The notes beneath the pieces are model-generated. The model was not told where the DNA came from. It saw nothing but the letters and a program-made list of their open reading frames with translations, and ran no database searches. The position numbers and the translations under genes are program-made. Source: Myxococcales bacterium (lineage in GTDB: Bacteria; Myxococcota_A; UBA9160; UBA4427). Taken from it: a stretch of 64,000 nucleotides of DNA. This document shows positions 8,672-18,002 of this stretch, one piece after another. Positions within the stretch are counted from its first letter, which is position 1. Every line of letters starts with the position of its first letter. The stretch spans positions 1-64,000 of the forward strand of contig JAAZXM010000001.1 of assembly GCA_014240165.1 (NCBI GenBank), given 5' to 3'.

Positions 8672-10078
8672 TCAGACCGCGGGCCAGGAGCCAAAGCAAT
8701 CGGTATGGCGCTCGAAGGCGCGCGCCACCTGGAGCACGAGATCGTCGCAATGACGAGGGCCCACGATCTGCAACCCGACGGGAAGGCCCGCTGCGGAAAG
8801 CCCCGCGCGCACGGTGGCGGCGGGGTGCCAGGAAAGATTGAAGGGCATGGTGAACGAGCCGTAGTTGGCCGCCGGTTGAGGGCGGCCTTCGAGTTCGGAC
8901 AGGAAGGGCCCCCGGGCGGGCGGCGCATCGTAGGGGACCGTCGGCGTGAGCAGAACGTCGTAGCGCTCGAAAACATCGGCACAGAAGCGGTTGATCTCGC
9001 TGCGCAGCCGGCGCATCTGGCCCCAGCGTTCCGGAGTCATGCGCGACCCCGCCTTCACGCCACCGATGAACGAGCGGCCGAACTCCTCCTCGTGCTCGGG
9101 CAAAAGGGTGTGCAGTTGGGCCAACATTTCCCAGGCCCCGCTCATCCCCCAGGCGCCGCCGGGCTCGGGAAGCCCGGTGTCCAGAGCCTCGAGGGAAATG
9201 CCCATCTCGGGCAGCAGGCCCGCCGCCGCTTCGGCGATCTCCGCCACGTCGGATTGCACCACCGCGTAGCCCAGGTCCGGCGAGTAGGCGGCCCGCAGCC
9301 CATCCGGCAGGTCATCGAGCACCGCCCGGTAGGAAAGGTCCTGTGCGGGCAGGGAGTTGGGGTCCAGGGGATGCGGCCCCGCGGCCACATCCAAATGAAG
9401 GGCGGCATCGGCCACGCTCCGGGTCAGGGGGCCGTGAACCGAGGTGTCGTCCATCACCCAAAGAGCGTGGGGGCCGTGGGGAATCCGCCCATAGCTGACC
9501 TTGAGACCGAAACAGCCCGTCACCGAGGCGGGAATCCGGACCGAACCGCCGCCATCGCTGGCCGTGGCCAGGGACACCACGCCCCCGGCGATGCCCGCCG
9601 CGGAGCCGCCGCTCGAGCCCCCCGGCGTTCGGTCGAGGTCCCATGGATTGCGCGATTCACCGAAGAGCAGGTTCTTGGAAATCGCGGTGTAGCCGAACTC
9701 CGGGGTATTGGTCTTGCCCACCACGATGGCTCCGGCCCCACGCAGCCGTTCGGTCTGCAGCGAATCGCGGGTGGCGAGATTGTCCTTGAAGGGAATCGAG
9801 CCATAACTCGTCACCATCCCCTCGGCATCTTCAAGATCCTTCACGCCGAGAGGGATACCTTCCAGGGCGCGTCCATTCCCTTTGGCGAAGCGGGCGTCGG
9901 CGCTTCGCGCCTCGGCGAGAAGAACTTCTTCGTCACGAAGGCTCGTGAAGCAGTTCAAGCTGGATTGGGTTTCCCCGATCCGCCGCAGGGTCTCGCGCAT
10001 CAACTCCTCGGCGGAAAATTTCCGTGCCACCAGATCGGCACTCAGATCAGTGACTGAACGTTGCAGCCATTCACTCAT
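8672..10078 (-). CDS. amidase signature family hydrolase
   Basis: Hydrolyses an amide bond with a Ser-cisSer-Lys triad. All three sites are visible: Lys in 'GIPLGVKDLEDAEG', the Gly/Ser-rich 'RTPGGSSGGSAAGIAGG', and the nucleophile Ser in 'SDGGGSVRIPAS'. 468 residues, normal for the family. The ATG at 10078 has GAGGGAGA upstream; an in-frame earlier ATG at 10120 is less likely. It resembles gatA, but gatA is encoded separately with gatB and gatC, so this is a catabolic or detoxifying amidase. Probably an operon with the downstream aldolase-like gene. Confidence 0.93.
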   Translation of the reverse strand: MSEWLQRSVTDLSADLVARKFSAEELMRETLRRIGETQSSLNCFTSLRDEEVLLAEARSADARFAKGNGRALEGIPLGVKDLEDAEGMVTSYGSIPFKDNLATRDSLQTERLRGAGAIVVGKTNTPEFGYTAISKNLLFGESRNPWDLDRTPGGSSGGSAAGIAGGVVSLATASDGGGSVRIPASVTGCFGLKVSYGRIPHGPHALWVMDDTSVHGPLTRSVADAALHLDVAAGPHPLDPNSLPAQDLSYRAVLDDLPDGLRAAYSPDLGYAVVQSDVAEIAEAAAGLLPEMGISLEALDTGLPEPGGAWGMSGAWEMLAQLHTLLPEHEEEFGRSFIGGVKAGSRMTPERWGQMRRLRSEINRFCADVFERYDVLLTPTVPYDAPPARGPFLSELEGRPQPAANYGSFTMPFNLSWHPAATVRAGLSAAGLPVGLQIVGPRHCDDLVLQVARAFERHTDCFGSWPAV

Positions 10079-10162
10079 GATGTCTCCCTCGTCTCGTGGG
10101 GCGATGCGTGAGCGGAGCACGACAAGCCCGGAGCCAGAAGAGCCCGGGCCCCGCCGTGGCGA

Positions 10163-10768
10163 TCAGAAATGGCACATGGCACCCAGGCGAATCATCCCAA
10201 TCCCTGAAATCGAATTGCTATTGCTCGCGTAATAGTTCGCATCCATGAAAGTGCCCCAATGCTTGCTGATCATCACTTCCATGCCAGCGCCAAAACGGAA
10301 GAGGAAAACCGTTTCACTCAGTGAACTCCCGAACTGGTTCGAAGCGCGGAAACTCTGCTCGGAGATCCCGCTCCCGACGCCAAACGCCAGGTAGGGCTGA
10401 ATCCAGCCCGGCACATGCCGTGAGGTCAAGACGAAGGGGTAGAATTTCGCAGCCCCGCCCACCGAGAGAAGCGAGGCATCACCGTTCACCGCCCCACCCT
10501 GGACAACATCACCGGCGCCCAACCACATCACTTCGATGTCGGCACCGATCCACCCGTTGAAGCGATAGCCCGCCGTAAACGAGAAGCCGATCATGGAGCC
10601 ATCCGCCGAGCCCACGGCGCTCGGGCCGCCCATATTATTCCAGCCGATGGGCATGGCGAATTGGCCGTAAAAACCCTGGGCATCGTTGTAGGTCTGTGCC
10701 CGGGCGGCCTGGGGCGCCGCCCCCAGGAAGAGGCTCAGCGCCCCAATCAGGAGAATCAAATTCTTCAA
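10163..10768 (-). CDS. outer-membrane beta-barrel protein (OmpA-like small barrel)
   Basis: Unassigned outer-membrane protein. After a signal peptide ('LILLIGALSLFLGAAPQAA', cleavage near 'ARAQ') the mature part alternates hydrophobic and polar residues with many aromatic/glycine strands: 'IGFSFTAGYRFNGWIGADIE', 'LSVGGAAKFYPFVL', 'WIQPYLAFGVGSG', 'FLFRFGAGMEV'. It ends in Phe ('GAMCHF'), typical of a barrel recognised by BamA. Start taken at TTG 10768 because the signal peptide begins there; ATG 10873 would add 35 atypical residues. The upstream 135 bases hold a GAGCCCGG/CCGGGCTC inverted repeat (10849-10887), a possible terminator for ilvE. No ligand can be predicted. Confidence 0.78.
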   Translation of the reverse strand: MKNLILLIGALSLFLGAAPQAARAQTYNDAQGFYGQFAMPIGWNNMGGPSAVGSADGSMIGFSFTAGYRFNGWIGADIEVMWLGAGDVVQGGAVNGDASLLSVGGAAKFYPFVLTSRHVPGWIQPYLAFGVGSGISEQSFRASNQFGSSLSETVFLFRFGAGMEVMISKHWGTFMDANYYASNSNSISGIGMIRLGAMCHF

Positions 10769-10903
10769 GGATTCAGAGCCTTTCTGCTGGTTTTCTTGAT
10801 GAAGTTTCGAGCCTTGGAGAGAGGCCCCGAACCCCGGGCAGCCCGCCTGAGCCCGGCCGGGGGTACGACTCATCTCGCCCCGGGCTCGGACTCGATGCCC
10901 CTG

Positions 10904-11839
10904 TCAGAGATAGGTGAGCCAATCGGCATATTGCTTATCGCGCGCTTCGACGATGTCGAAGAAGGCGGCCTGCAACTCGCCCGTGATGGGACCTCGCTTG
11001 CCCGACCCGATCGTGCGGTGGTCGATCTCTCGAATCGGTGTCACCTCGGCGGCGGTCCCCGTCAAGAAGATTTCGTCGGCGATGTAGAGATCATCACGGG
11101 TAATGGTTGCCTCTTCGACATCCATCCCGCGATTGCGCGCCAACTCGATCACCGTCGCCCGGGTGATACCGTCGAGAATCGTTCCCAGGGGCGGAGTCCT
11201 GATCTTGCCCCCCCGAACGACAAAGATGTTTTCGCCGGAGCACTCGGAAACGAAACCCTGGGTATCCAACATGATGGCTTCGTCGTAGCCGTCGAGCAGG
11301 GCTTCACGCTTGGCGAGAATCGAGTTGACATAGTCGCCGCAGGTTTTCCCATTGGTCATCTTGGCGTTGACGTGGTGCCGGGCAAAGGTGGAAACCTTGG
11401 CGCGAATTCCCTGGGCCATGCCCTCTTCGCCAAGATATTTGCCCCACTCCCATGCGATCACCGCCACGCGAATGGCGTTGTCCCCAGGGTTGAGACCCAT
11501 GGCCCCATCGCCAATGAAAACCAAGGGCCGGATATAGCCTTCGCTCAAGTTGTTCCGCCGCAGGCATTCGAGGACCACATCATTGAGGTGCTCGCGCTTG
11601 AAGGGAACCTCGAGCAGGTTGATCTGTGCGGAGTCGTAGAGCCGGCGCATGTGTTCGGGCAGCCGAAAGACGGCCGATCGATCATCGGCTGTTCGATAAC
11701 AACGAATCCCTTCGAAGACGCCGAGGCCATAGTGCAGGCTATGGGTGAGCACATGAACCCGTGCTTCATCCCAGGCCACGAACTCGCCATCGAGCCAGAT
11801 CGTCTCGCCCGTCACACCGCGAGCCGCGTCCACACCCAT
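10904..11839 (-). CDS. ilvE: branched-chain amino acid aminotransferase
   Basis: PLP class IV aminotransferase for the last step of valine, leucine and isoleucine synthesis. 311 residues. Typical landmarks: 'IWLDGEFVAWDEARVHVLTH', 'LHYGLGVFEGIRCY', the catalytic-lysine region 'RHHVNAKMTNGKTCGDYVNS', 'EAIMLDTQGFVSECSGENIF', and 'DEIFLTGTAAEVTPI' near the C-terminus. The ATG at 11839 has AGAGGAGAA about 7 bases upstream, which rules out earlier in-frame starts. It lies 112 bases downstream of mtnA on the same strand and could be read from the gatCAB-mtnA transcript or have its own promoter. KEGG-type isoform distinctions were not attempted. Confidence 0.95.
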   Translation of the reverse strand: MGVDAARGVTGETIWLDGEFVAWDEARVHVLTHSLHYGLGVFEGIRCYRTADDRSAVFRLPEHMRRLYDSAQINLLEVPFKREHLNDVVLECLRRNNLSEGYIRPLVFIGDGAMGLNPGDNAIRVAVIAWEWGKYLGEEGMAQGIRAKVSTFARHHVNAKMTNGKTCGDYVNSILAKREALLDGYDEAIMLDTQGFVSECSGENIFVVRGGKIRTPPLGTILDGITRATVIELARNRGMDVEEATITRDDLYIADEIFLTGTAAEVTPIREIDHRTIGSGKRGPITGELQAAFFDIVEARDKQYADWLTYL

Positions 11840-11951
11840 ACACCGTTCTCCTCTAGTTCGGCCGGGCAGGCGCATGCACGCGCGGAAGGGCCCGTGGCCG
11901 GACGTCCCAGTTTGACCGTCTGGGGCCTTCGTTGCAACGGCAGTCAAAGCC

Positions 11952-13037
11952 TCAGGAAAGGGAATCGAAGAGAGCCGCGATCCCGTCCCGGGTGGGCGGC
12001 CGGAGCAGGCCTTCCTCGGTAATCAGGGCGCTCACCAGGCCCACAGGGGTGATATCGAAGGCGGGCTGGCGCACCCCCACCGCATCCGGGAGCAGGATCC
12101 GGTCCCCGATCCGGGCCACTTCGTCCCGGCCCCGGATTTCGATGGGAATCGCCGAGCCATCGGCGACCTTCAGGTCGATGGTGGAAAGCGGAGCGGCCAC
12201 GTAGAAGGGGATTTCGTGGGCGCGGGCCAGAACCGCCAGGGCGTAGGTGCCAATCTTATTGGCCACATCGCCATTGGCCGCGATCCGGTCGGCCCCCACC
12301 ACCACCAGGTCGACCTCGCCTCGCCGCATCAGGTCGCCCGCCATATTGTCGGTACAGACCTCCACGGGAATCCCGTCCCTGGAAAGTTCCCACGCCGTCA
12401 GGCGAGCGCCCTGGAGCAAGGGGCGAGTTTCATCGGCCAATACCTGAACCCGGCGACCCGACTCCACCGCGGCACGCACCACCCCCAGAGCCGTTCCGTA
12501 GCCGCCCGTCGCCAGGGCGCCGGCGTTGCAATGGGTCAGCACCCGGGCATCGTCGGGGACGAGTTCCGCTCCGGCCAGCCCGATCCGCCGACAGGTCAAT
12601 TTATCCGCCTCGAGAATCGCCTCGGCCTCGGCAACAAGTCCCGCCCGGAAAGAATCCACCGATGCGCCTTCCTCCTCGGCCAATCGGTTCAGGACCGCGC
12701 GCATGCGCTCCAGGGCCCAGAAGAGATTGACCGCCGTGGGCCGAGTCCTCTCGAGCCTGGGAATCACATTCGTCTCGAGGTCGCGCACCAGATCAACGAT
12801 TTCCGTGGCCGCGCTGCGGGCCGCCCCCAAGGCAACCCCCATGGCGGCGGCGCAACCGATGGCCGGCGCTCCGCGAATCGCCAGGGTCTCGATGGCCTCG
12901 GCGAGTTCGTCCACCTCGCGAAGCAGGAGATAACATTCCTCGCCGGGCAATTGACGCTGGTCGAGAAGTTCGACGGCTCCGGCTCGCCAGCGGAGGGTGA
13001 ACCAGCCGGCTTCGGTCCCGGGCTCAGTCTCCGCCAC
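11952..13037 (-). CDS. mtnA: methylthioribose-1-phosphate isomerase
   Basis: Methionine-salvage enzyme converting 5-methylthioribose-1-phosphate to methylthioribulose-1-phosphate; it belongs to the eIF-2B alpha-like family. 361 residues. Visible: 'IRGAPAIGCAAAMGVALGA', the catalytic Cys in 'THCNAGALATGGYGTALG', and the catalytic Asp in 'VVVGADRIAANGDVANKIGT'. It starts with GTG at 13037, overlapping the end of gatB by 14 bases, so translation is probably coupled. No other methionine-salvage gene (mtnB, C, D, P) is in the window. Confidence 0.95.
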   Translation of the reverse strand: MAETEPGTEAGWFTLRWRAGAVELLDQRQLPGEECYLLLREVDELAEAIETLAIRGAPAIGCAAAMGVALGAARSAATEIVDLVRDLETNVIPRLERTRPTAVNLFWALERMRAVLNRLAEEEGASVDSFRAGLVAEAEAILEADKLTCRRIGLAGAELVPDDARVLTHCNAGALATGGYGTALGVVRAAVESGRRVQVLADETRPLLQGARLTAWELSRDGIPVEVCTDNMAGDLMRRGEVDLVVVGADRIAANGDVANKIGTYALAVLARAHEIPFYVAAPLSTIDLKVADGSAIPIEIRGRDEVARIGDRILLPDAVGVRQPAFDITPVGLVSALITEEGLLRPPTRDGIAALFDSLS

Positions 13038-14541
13038 GGATCATTTCCAAGAGCCGCTTTCGCACCTCCGCCGGGTTGGCTTTGCCTTGAGCCGCCTTCA
13101 TGACCTGGCCCATGAGGAAATTCAGCGGTTTGTCATCGCCCTCGCGGACGCTCTCCACTGCGGCAGCGTTGGCCTCGATCACCTGGCTAGCCCAGCCGTC
13201 GATGAGACCCGTATCGGAAACCGCTTCGAGCCCGCGCTCCTGGATCAGCGCCTCGGGGTCACCACCCCGCTCCACGAGTTCCGGCAATAGATCCCGCGCA
13301 CTCTTGGCCGTCACGCGACCTTCCTCCACCAGACGAATCAGGCTCGCCAGGGTCTCGGCCTCCAGGGCAGAATCCTCGACCTCGAGATTTCGCTCGTTCA
13401 ACTCCTGACGCAGATCGCGAGCGATCCAATTCGCTGCGGCCTTGGCCGAGCCACAGGCCTCGGCGCAGCGCTCGAAGAAATCCGCCAGGCTGCGGCTCCC
13501 CACCAGGATCTGAGTGGCTTCGGCCGCCAGGTTGTATTGCTCCCGGAAGCGTTCGAGCTTCTCTTCGGGAAGCTCCGGAAGCTCGGCACGAACGGCCTGG
13601 ATCCGCGCTTCGTCGATGAGCAGGGGAATCAGGTCGGGATCGTCGAAATAACGATAATCGTCGGCGTTTTCCTTCAGACGAAGCACCCGGGTACGCCGCC
13701 GATCCACGTCGTAGGCCATTGTCGCTTGCTGGATCTCGCCCCCATCATCGAGGATTTCCGACTGGCGCAAGATCTCGGCCCCGATGGCCCCCTCGACATT
13801 CGCGAAGGAGTTGAGGTTCTTGATCTCCGTCCGCGTGCCGAATTCGCTGCTGCCGTGCAGCCGCAGGGAAACGTTGGCGTCACAGCGAAATTGCCCCTTC
13901 TCCATGTCGGCATCGGAAACCTCGATGTATCGAAGAATCGAACGCAGCGACCGGAGATAAGCCCCGGCTTCGGCCGCCGAGCGAAGGTCCGGTTCGGAAA
14001 CGATCTCGAGCAGGGGCACGCCTGCCCTATTCAGATCGATATGCGTGCCGTCCGCGCCGGTTACGGCCACATCGTGAATCGATTTTCCGGCGTCCTCCTC
14101 CAGGTGGGCTCGGGTCACGCCAATGCGCTTGACCGAAGTAGCCGAGTCGCCCTTCTTCTTGCCCTTTTTGCCCTTCCCCGCTTCGCCCGAGGCCGGAACC
14201 TCGATTTCGATCCAGCCATCGCTCACCACCGGCTCCTCGTATTGGGAGATCTGGTAGCCCTTGGGCAGATCGGGATAGAAATAGTTCTTGCGCGAGAAAA
14301 CCGACCGCGTATTCACCGTGGAATGGGTGGCCAGGCCCAGGCGAATCGCCAAATCGATCACCCGTTCGTTGAGCACCGGAAGCACCCCGGGCATGGCCAG
14401 GTCGATGGGATGAACGTCGTGGTTGGGGGCGTCCCCATAGCGCACGGGGGCGGGGCTGAAGAGCTTGGACTCGGTTCGCAGATGCGTATGAACCTCGAGC
14501 CCGATCACCACTTCGTATCGTTCAAGGGGGTTCGCCGTCAT
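13024..14541 (-). CDS. gatB: Asp/Glu-tRNA amidotransferase subunit B
   Basis: tRNA-binding and kinase subunit of GatCAB, which converts misacylated Glu-tRNA(Gln) or Asp-tRNA(Asn) to the correct amide. 505 residues. 'YEVVIGLEVHTHLRTESKLF' opens the cradle domain; 'RKNYFYPDLPKGYQISQYEE', 'HLEEDAGKS' and 'DLNRAGVPLLEIVSEPD' are classic; the C-terminal YqeY-like helical domain is intact ('LNFLMGQVMKAAQGKANP'). An unusual Lys/Gly stretch near residues 118-132 ('GEAGKGKKGKKKGDSATS') lengthens a loop just before 'VKRIGVTRAHLEEDAG'. The ATG at 14541 follows 25 bases after gatA. Confidence 0.97.
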   Translation of the reverse strand: MTANPLERYEVVIGLEVHTHLRTESKLFSPAPVRYGDAPNHDVHPIDLAMPGVLPVLNERVIDLAIRLGLATHSTVNTRSVFSRKNYFYPDLPKGYQISQYEEPVVSDGWIEIEVPASGEAGKGKKGKKKGDSATSVKRIGVTRAHLEEDAGKSIHDVAVTGADGTHIDLNRAGVPLLEIVSEPDLRSAAEAGAYLRSLRSILRYIEVSDADMEKGQFRCDANVSLRLHGSSEFGTRTEIKNLNSFANVEGAIGAEILRQSEILDDGGEIQQATMAYDVDRRRTRVLRLKENADDYRYFDDPDLIPLLIDEARIQAVRAELPELPEEKLERFREQYNLAAEATQILVGSRSLADFFERCAEACGSAKAAANWIARDLRQELNERNLEVEDSALEAETLASLIRLVEEGRVTAKSARDLLPELVERGGDPEALIQERGLEAVSDTGLIDGWASQVIEANAAAVESVREGDDKPLNFLMGQVMKAAQGKANPAEVRKRLLEMIRGGD

Positions 14542-14566
14542 GGTTTCGCCTCTACGGACTGCCCGC

Positions 14567-16018
14567 TCATGCCCCGGGCGGCCTTCGCTCGTGATGATCG
14601 GTGAGTCGCTGGAAGGCATCCGCCACCCGCAGCAGGGTGGCTTCGTCGAGAGCGCGGCCGAGGAGTTGCATGCCCACCGGCAGGCCGTCGATCTCGCCGC
14701 AGGGCAGCGAGATTCCCGGCAAGCCAGCCAGGTTCGCCGAGACCGTATAGATATCACCGAGGTAGAGGCTGACGGGATCGTCGAGCTTGGCCCCGATGGG
14801 AAAAGCGACTTCGGGATAGGTGGGCCCGGCGATGACGTCGCAGCGCTCGAAGGCCTGCTCGAAATCTCCGCGCACCAGGGTGCGCACCTGCTGGGCCTTG
14901 CGGTAGTACGCGTCGAAATATCCCGCCGAGAGCACGTAGGTCCCCAATAGGATGCGCCGTTTGACCTCGGCGCCGAAACCCTCGGAACGCGAGCGCCGGT
15001 ACATGGCGTCGAGATCCTCGACGCCTTCGGCACGTCGGCCGTAGCGCGCGCCGTCGTAACGCGCGAGATTGCTCGAGGCCTCGGCAGTGGCCACCAGGTA
15101 ATAGGTGGAGACCACGTAGGGCGTATGAGGAAGCGTCACCTCCACCACCTTGGCGCCAGCCCGCTCGAGAGTATCTACGCCCTGGCGCACCGCGCTGATG
15201 ACGGCCGGATCCGCGCCATCGTCGACGAAATATTCTTTGGGCAAGCCGATGGTCAGGCCCGCGACATCTCCGGTGAGCGCCGGTTCGAGAGAGGGCAACG
15301 CTTCGGGAAGCGAAGTCGAGTCGCGCGGATCGTGACCCCCGATGGCCTCGAGAACCCATGCGGCCTCGCGGGCGGTGTGGGTGAAGGGACCGATCTGATC
15401 CAGGGAAGAGGCGAATGCCACCAGGCCCCAGCGCGAAACCCGGCCATAGGTCGGCTTCATTCCGACGACGCCGCAAAACGAAGCCGGCTGCCGAATGGAG
15501 CCCCCCGTATCGCTTCCCAGGGCGAAGCCGGTGATTCCCGCCGCCACCGCCGCCGCCGACCCCCCGGAAGAGCCGCCGCAGGTCCGGGCGGGATCCCAGG
15601 GATTGTGCGCGGGCCCGAAGATGGAGTTCTCGGTCGTCGCCCCCATGGCGAATTCGTCCATATTGGCCCGGCCCAGGATGATCGCCCCCGCCGCCTGCAA
15701 ACGTTCAGCGGCGGCGCCGTCGTAGGGAGAGACGAAGGGCTCGAGAATGCGCGAGGCGCAGGTCGTGGGCTCACCCTGCATGACCATGTTGTCCTTGAGG
15801 AGAACCGGGGCCCCTTCCAGGGGCGAACGCGAATCGCCGCCCCGGCGACGGGCGTCCGACTCCGCGGCCTCGGCCAATGCTGCCTCGGCCCGCAAACCGA
15901 TTACGGCGCCCAAATCCTTGCCGGAATCCTCCGACCGGGCCAGGGCCTCGGTCACCAACTCGACGGAAGAGATCTCGGAGGCTTCAAGAGCCGCCCGCTG
16001 CGCCTCGAGACTTTCCAC
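14567..16018 (-). CDS. gatA: Asp/Glu-tRNA amidotransferase subunit A
   Basis: Glutaminase/amidase subunit of GatCAB; it releases ammonia from glutamine and passes it to GatB. 483 residues. Amidase-signature triad: Lys in 'PVLLKDNMVMQG', 'TCGGSSGGSAAAVAAG', and the nucleophile Ser in 'GSDTGGSIRQPASFCG'. GatA-specific 'YGRVSRWGLVAFASSLDQIG' and 'RRILLGTYVLSAGYFDAYY' are present. It starts with GTG 16018, two bases after the gatC stop, with a GGAGGAGAGC ribosome site inside the end of gatC. Second gene of gatC-gatA-gatB-mtnA. Confidence 0.97.
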   Translation of the reverse strand: MESLEAQRAALEASEISSVELVTEALARSEDSGKDLGAVIGLRAEAALAEAAESDARRRGGDSRSPLEGAPVLLKDNMVMQGEPTTCASRILEPFVSPYDGAAAERLQAAGAIILGRANMDEFAMGATTENSIFGPAHNPWDPARTCGGSSGGSAAAVAAGITGFALGSDTGGSIRQPASFCGVVGMKPTYGRVSRWGLVAFASSLDQIGPFTHTAREAAWVLEAIGGHDPRDSTSLPEALPSLEPALTGDVAGLTIGLPKEYFVDDGADPAVISAVRQGVDTLERAGAKVVEVTLPHTPYVVSTYYLVATAEASSNLARYDGARYGRRAEGVEDLDAMYRRSRSEGFGAEVKRRILLGTYVLSAGYFDAYYRKAQQVRTLVRGDFEQAFERCDVIAGPTYPEVAFPIGAKLDDPVSLYLGDIYTVSANLAGLPGISLPCGEIDGLPVGMQLLGRALDEATLLRVADAFQRLTDHHERRPPGA

Positions 16019-16020
16019 CC

Positions 16021-16323
16021 TCAGCTCTCCTCCCCGTCGATCACCTTGGGGACCACGAAGGCGCTCGCCTCACGCAGGGGCGCGTTGGCCAGAGCCAGCT
16101 CCGGGTCGATGCCGGGGCTGGCCTGATCCGCCCGCATCGGGGTCGCCAGGGGGATCGCATGGGCGGTGGGCTCGATTCCCGCGGTATCCAGGGCCTGGAG
16201 CTGATCCACGTGGTCGAGGATGCGACCCAGATCGTGGGTCATGGCCTCGACCTCGTCGTCCGAGAGCGAAAGCCGGGCCAATTCAGCGGTCCGTTCGACA
16301 TCTTCCCGGGTGATTCGCGACAT
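16021..16323 (-). CDS. gatC: Asp/Glu-tRNA amidotransferase subunit C
   Basis: Small GatCAB subunit that wraps around GatA and stabilises its contact with GatB. 100 residues; starts 'MSRITREDVERTAELARLSL', with the paired helices 'DLGRILDHVDQLQALDT' and the conserved tail 'LREASAFVVPKVI'. First gene of the four-gene minus-strand operon; its promoter must lie in the 120-bp gap shared with the divergent DEAD-box helicase gene. Confidence 0.96.
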   Translation of the reverse strand: MSRITREDVERTAELARLSLSDDEVEAMTHDLGRILDHVDQLQALDTAGIEPTAHAIPLATPMRADQASPGIDPELALANAPLREASAFVVPKVIDGEES

Positions 16324-16443
16324 GGCGCGCAAAGCTAGCACGGACGCCCCGGGGTCCCGTGCGCAGGACGGCCAATGCTCGATTCGATGCGCGGCTGCTT
16401 CATTTGCCAAGCACCCGGCCGGGCCCTAGGCTACGTCCCCTAT

Positions 16444-17940
16444 ATGACTGAACTTTCTGAACTTTTTTCCGAAGTGGCCGAAGACATCCAGACTTCCATC
16501 AAGGAACTCGGCTGGCATACGCCCACCGCGGTCCAGGCCAAGGCGATTCCCCTCATGCGGGGAGGCGGGGACCTCATTGTCCAGGCCCAGACCGGCAGCG
16601 GCAAAACCGGCGCATTCGGCATTCCCCTGGTGGAAGGCATCGACACCTCCATCGCCCGCATCCAGGCCCTGGTCATGCTCCCCACCCGGGAACTCGCCAA
16701 CCAGGTGGCCACGGAACTGATCACCCTGGGTCAGCATCGCGGCGTTCGCGTTCTTCCCGTCTATGGCGGAACGGGCTACTCCGAGCAGGTGGATGCCCTG
16801 GAAGCCGGCGTTCACATCATCGTGGGCACACCGGGTCGCATTCTGGACCATCTCGGCAACGGGCGGATGGACCTGCGCGATGTCAGCTCCCTGGTGCTGG
16901 ACGAGGCGGACGAAATGCTTTCCCTGGGCTTCTGGCCCGATATGCGGGAGATCGCCACCTACCTGCCCGAGAAGCGGCAATCCCATCTCTTCTCGGCGAC
17001 CATTCCCGAGAAGGTCCGATCCCTGTCCCGGTTCTTTCTCACCGATTCGGAATTCGTCGCGGTGGACGACGGGCTGAGCGCGCCCCAGCAGATCGAGCAC
17101 TTCTACTATGTCTGTAGTGCGAACGAAAAAGAGGGGCTGCTCGCGCGCGTTCTCGAGTTCGAAGACCCCGAAAGCGCGATCATCTTCTGCAATACCAAGG
17201 CGGATGTTCGCTTTATTACGGGCTATCTGAGCAAGCGCGGCTTCAATGCCGACCAGATCTCAGGTGATCTCGCCCAGGTTGCCCGGGAAAGAGCCCTCAA
17301 ACGCATCAAGTCCGGGGAATTGCGTTTCCTGGTGGCCACGGATGTTGCGGCCCGGGGCATCGACATCAGCGATCTTTCCCACGTGATCAGCTACGCGACC
17401 GCCGACGCACCCGAGATCTACGTGCACCGTACGGGGCGCACCGGGCGAGCGGGTAAAGCCGGCGTTGCGATTTCACTGGTCTCCGGTCTCGACATCGGCA
17501 ACTTCAAGCATATGCAGAACGTCAACAAGATCGAAGTGATCGAGCGCAAGCCGCCCACCGAGAAGGATATGCAGCGGCGGATCCGGGAACGGATCCAGGT
17601 CAAGGTGGAGCACGAAATGCGCGAGTTGACCCCCGCCCAGGCGGATTTCGAAGTGGATCGGCTGATCCCCGTGGTTGAGGAAATGGCCGCCAGTCACGAA
17701 GGGCGCCGAGACCTGGCGGGAATTTGCGCCGCCTACCTGGCCGAGCACCGTCCGGAAACCACCATCGAAGAGAACGTCGAGACCGCCCCCGCTGCGCAGA
17801 GCCCCAAGCGAGCGCGGGGAGGTGGACGAAGCGGCGGTGGACGCGGTGGAGGCGGTGGCGGGCGACGCGGTGGAGGCGGCGGCGGGCGACGCGGTGGAAG
17901 CGGCGGCGGGCGCAGCAGAGGCGGGCGCGGACGCTCCTAG
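16444..17940 (+). CDS. DEAD-box RNA helicase with C-terminal RGG tail
   Basis: ATP-dependent RNA helicase of the DeaD/CsdA kind, for ribosome assembly or RNA unwinding in the cold. 498 residues with all motifs: Q-motif region 'GWHTPTAVQAKAIPL', I 'AQTGSGKT', Ia 'PTRELA', Ib 'TPGR', II 'DEAD', III 'SAT', IV 'IIFCNT', V 'ATDVAARGID', VI 'HRTGRTGR'. A helical region follows, then a low-complexity tail from about residue 455 made of Gly and Arg, built partly from 24-bp repeats in the DNA (17833-17904). RGG tails usually bind RNA or promote phase separation. ATG 16444 is the family-consistent start. Confidence 0.96.
   Translation: MTELSELFSEVAEDIQTSIKELGWHTPTAVQAKAIPLMRGGGDLIVQAQTGSGKTGAFGIPLVEGIDTSIARIQALVMLPTRELANQVATELITLGQHRGVRVLPVYGGTGYSEQVDALEAGVHIIVGTPGRILDHLGNGRMDLRDVSSLVLDEADEMLSLGFWPDMREIATYLPEKRQSHLFSATIPEKVRSLSRFFLTDSEFVAVDDGLSAPQQIEHFYYVCSANEKEGLLARVLEFEDPESAIIFCNTKADVRFITGYLSKRGFNADQISGDLAQVARERALKRIKSGELRFLVATDVAARGIDISDLSHVISYATADAPEIYVHRTGRTGRAGKAGVAISLVSGLDIGNFKHMQNVNKIEVIERKPPTEKDMQRRIRERIQVKVEHEMRELTPAQADFEVDRLIPVVEEMAASHEGRRDLAGICAAYLAEHRPETTIEENVETAPAAQSPKRARGGGRSGGGRGGGGGGRRGGGGGGRRGGSGGGRSRGGRGRS
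17833..17904 (+). repeat. three 24-bp in-frame tandem repeats in the helicase RGG tail
   Basis: Units 17833-17856, 17857-17880 and 17881-17904 differ at few positions and begin GGCGGxGGACGCGG or GGCGGGCGACGCGG. They are in frame with the helicase and encode GGGRGGGG, GGRRGGGG and GGRRGGSG. A divergent fourth unit follows. Expansion or contraction by a unit would keep the frame. Confidence 0.85.
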
Positions 17941-18002
17941 CTCCTTGGCCTGCGCCTTGGATAGGCGAACCCTCCGGCTGACCCTTCAGGCCGGGTAAGG
18001 GG

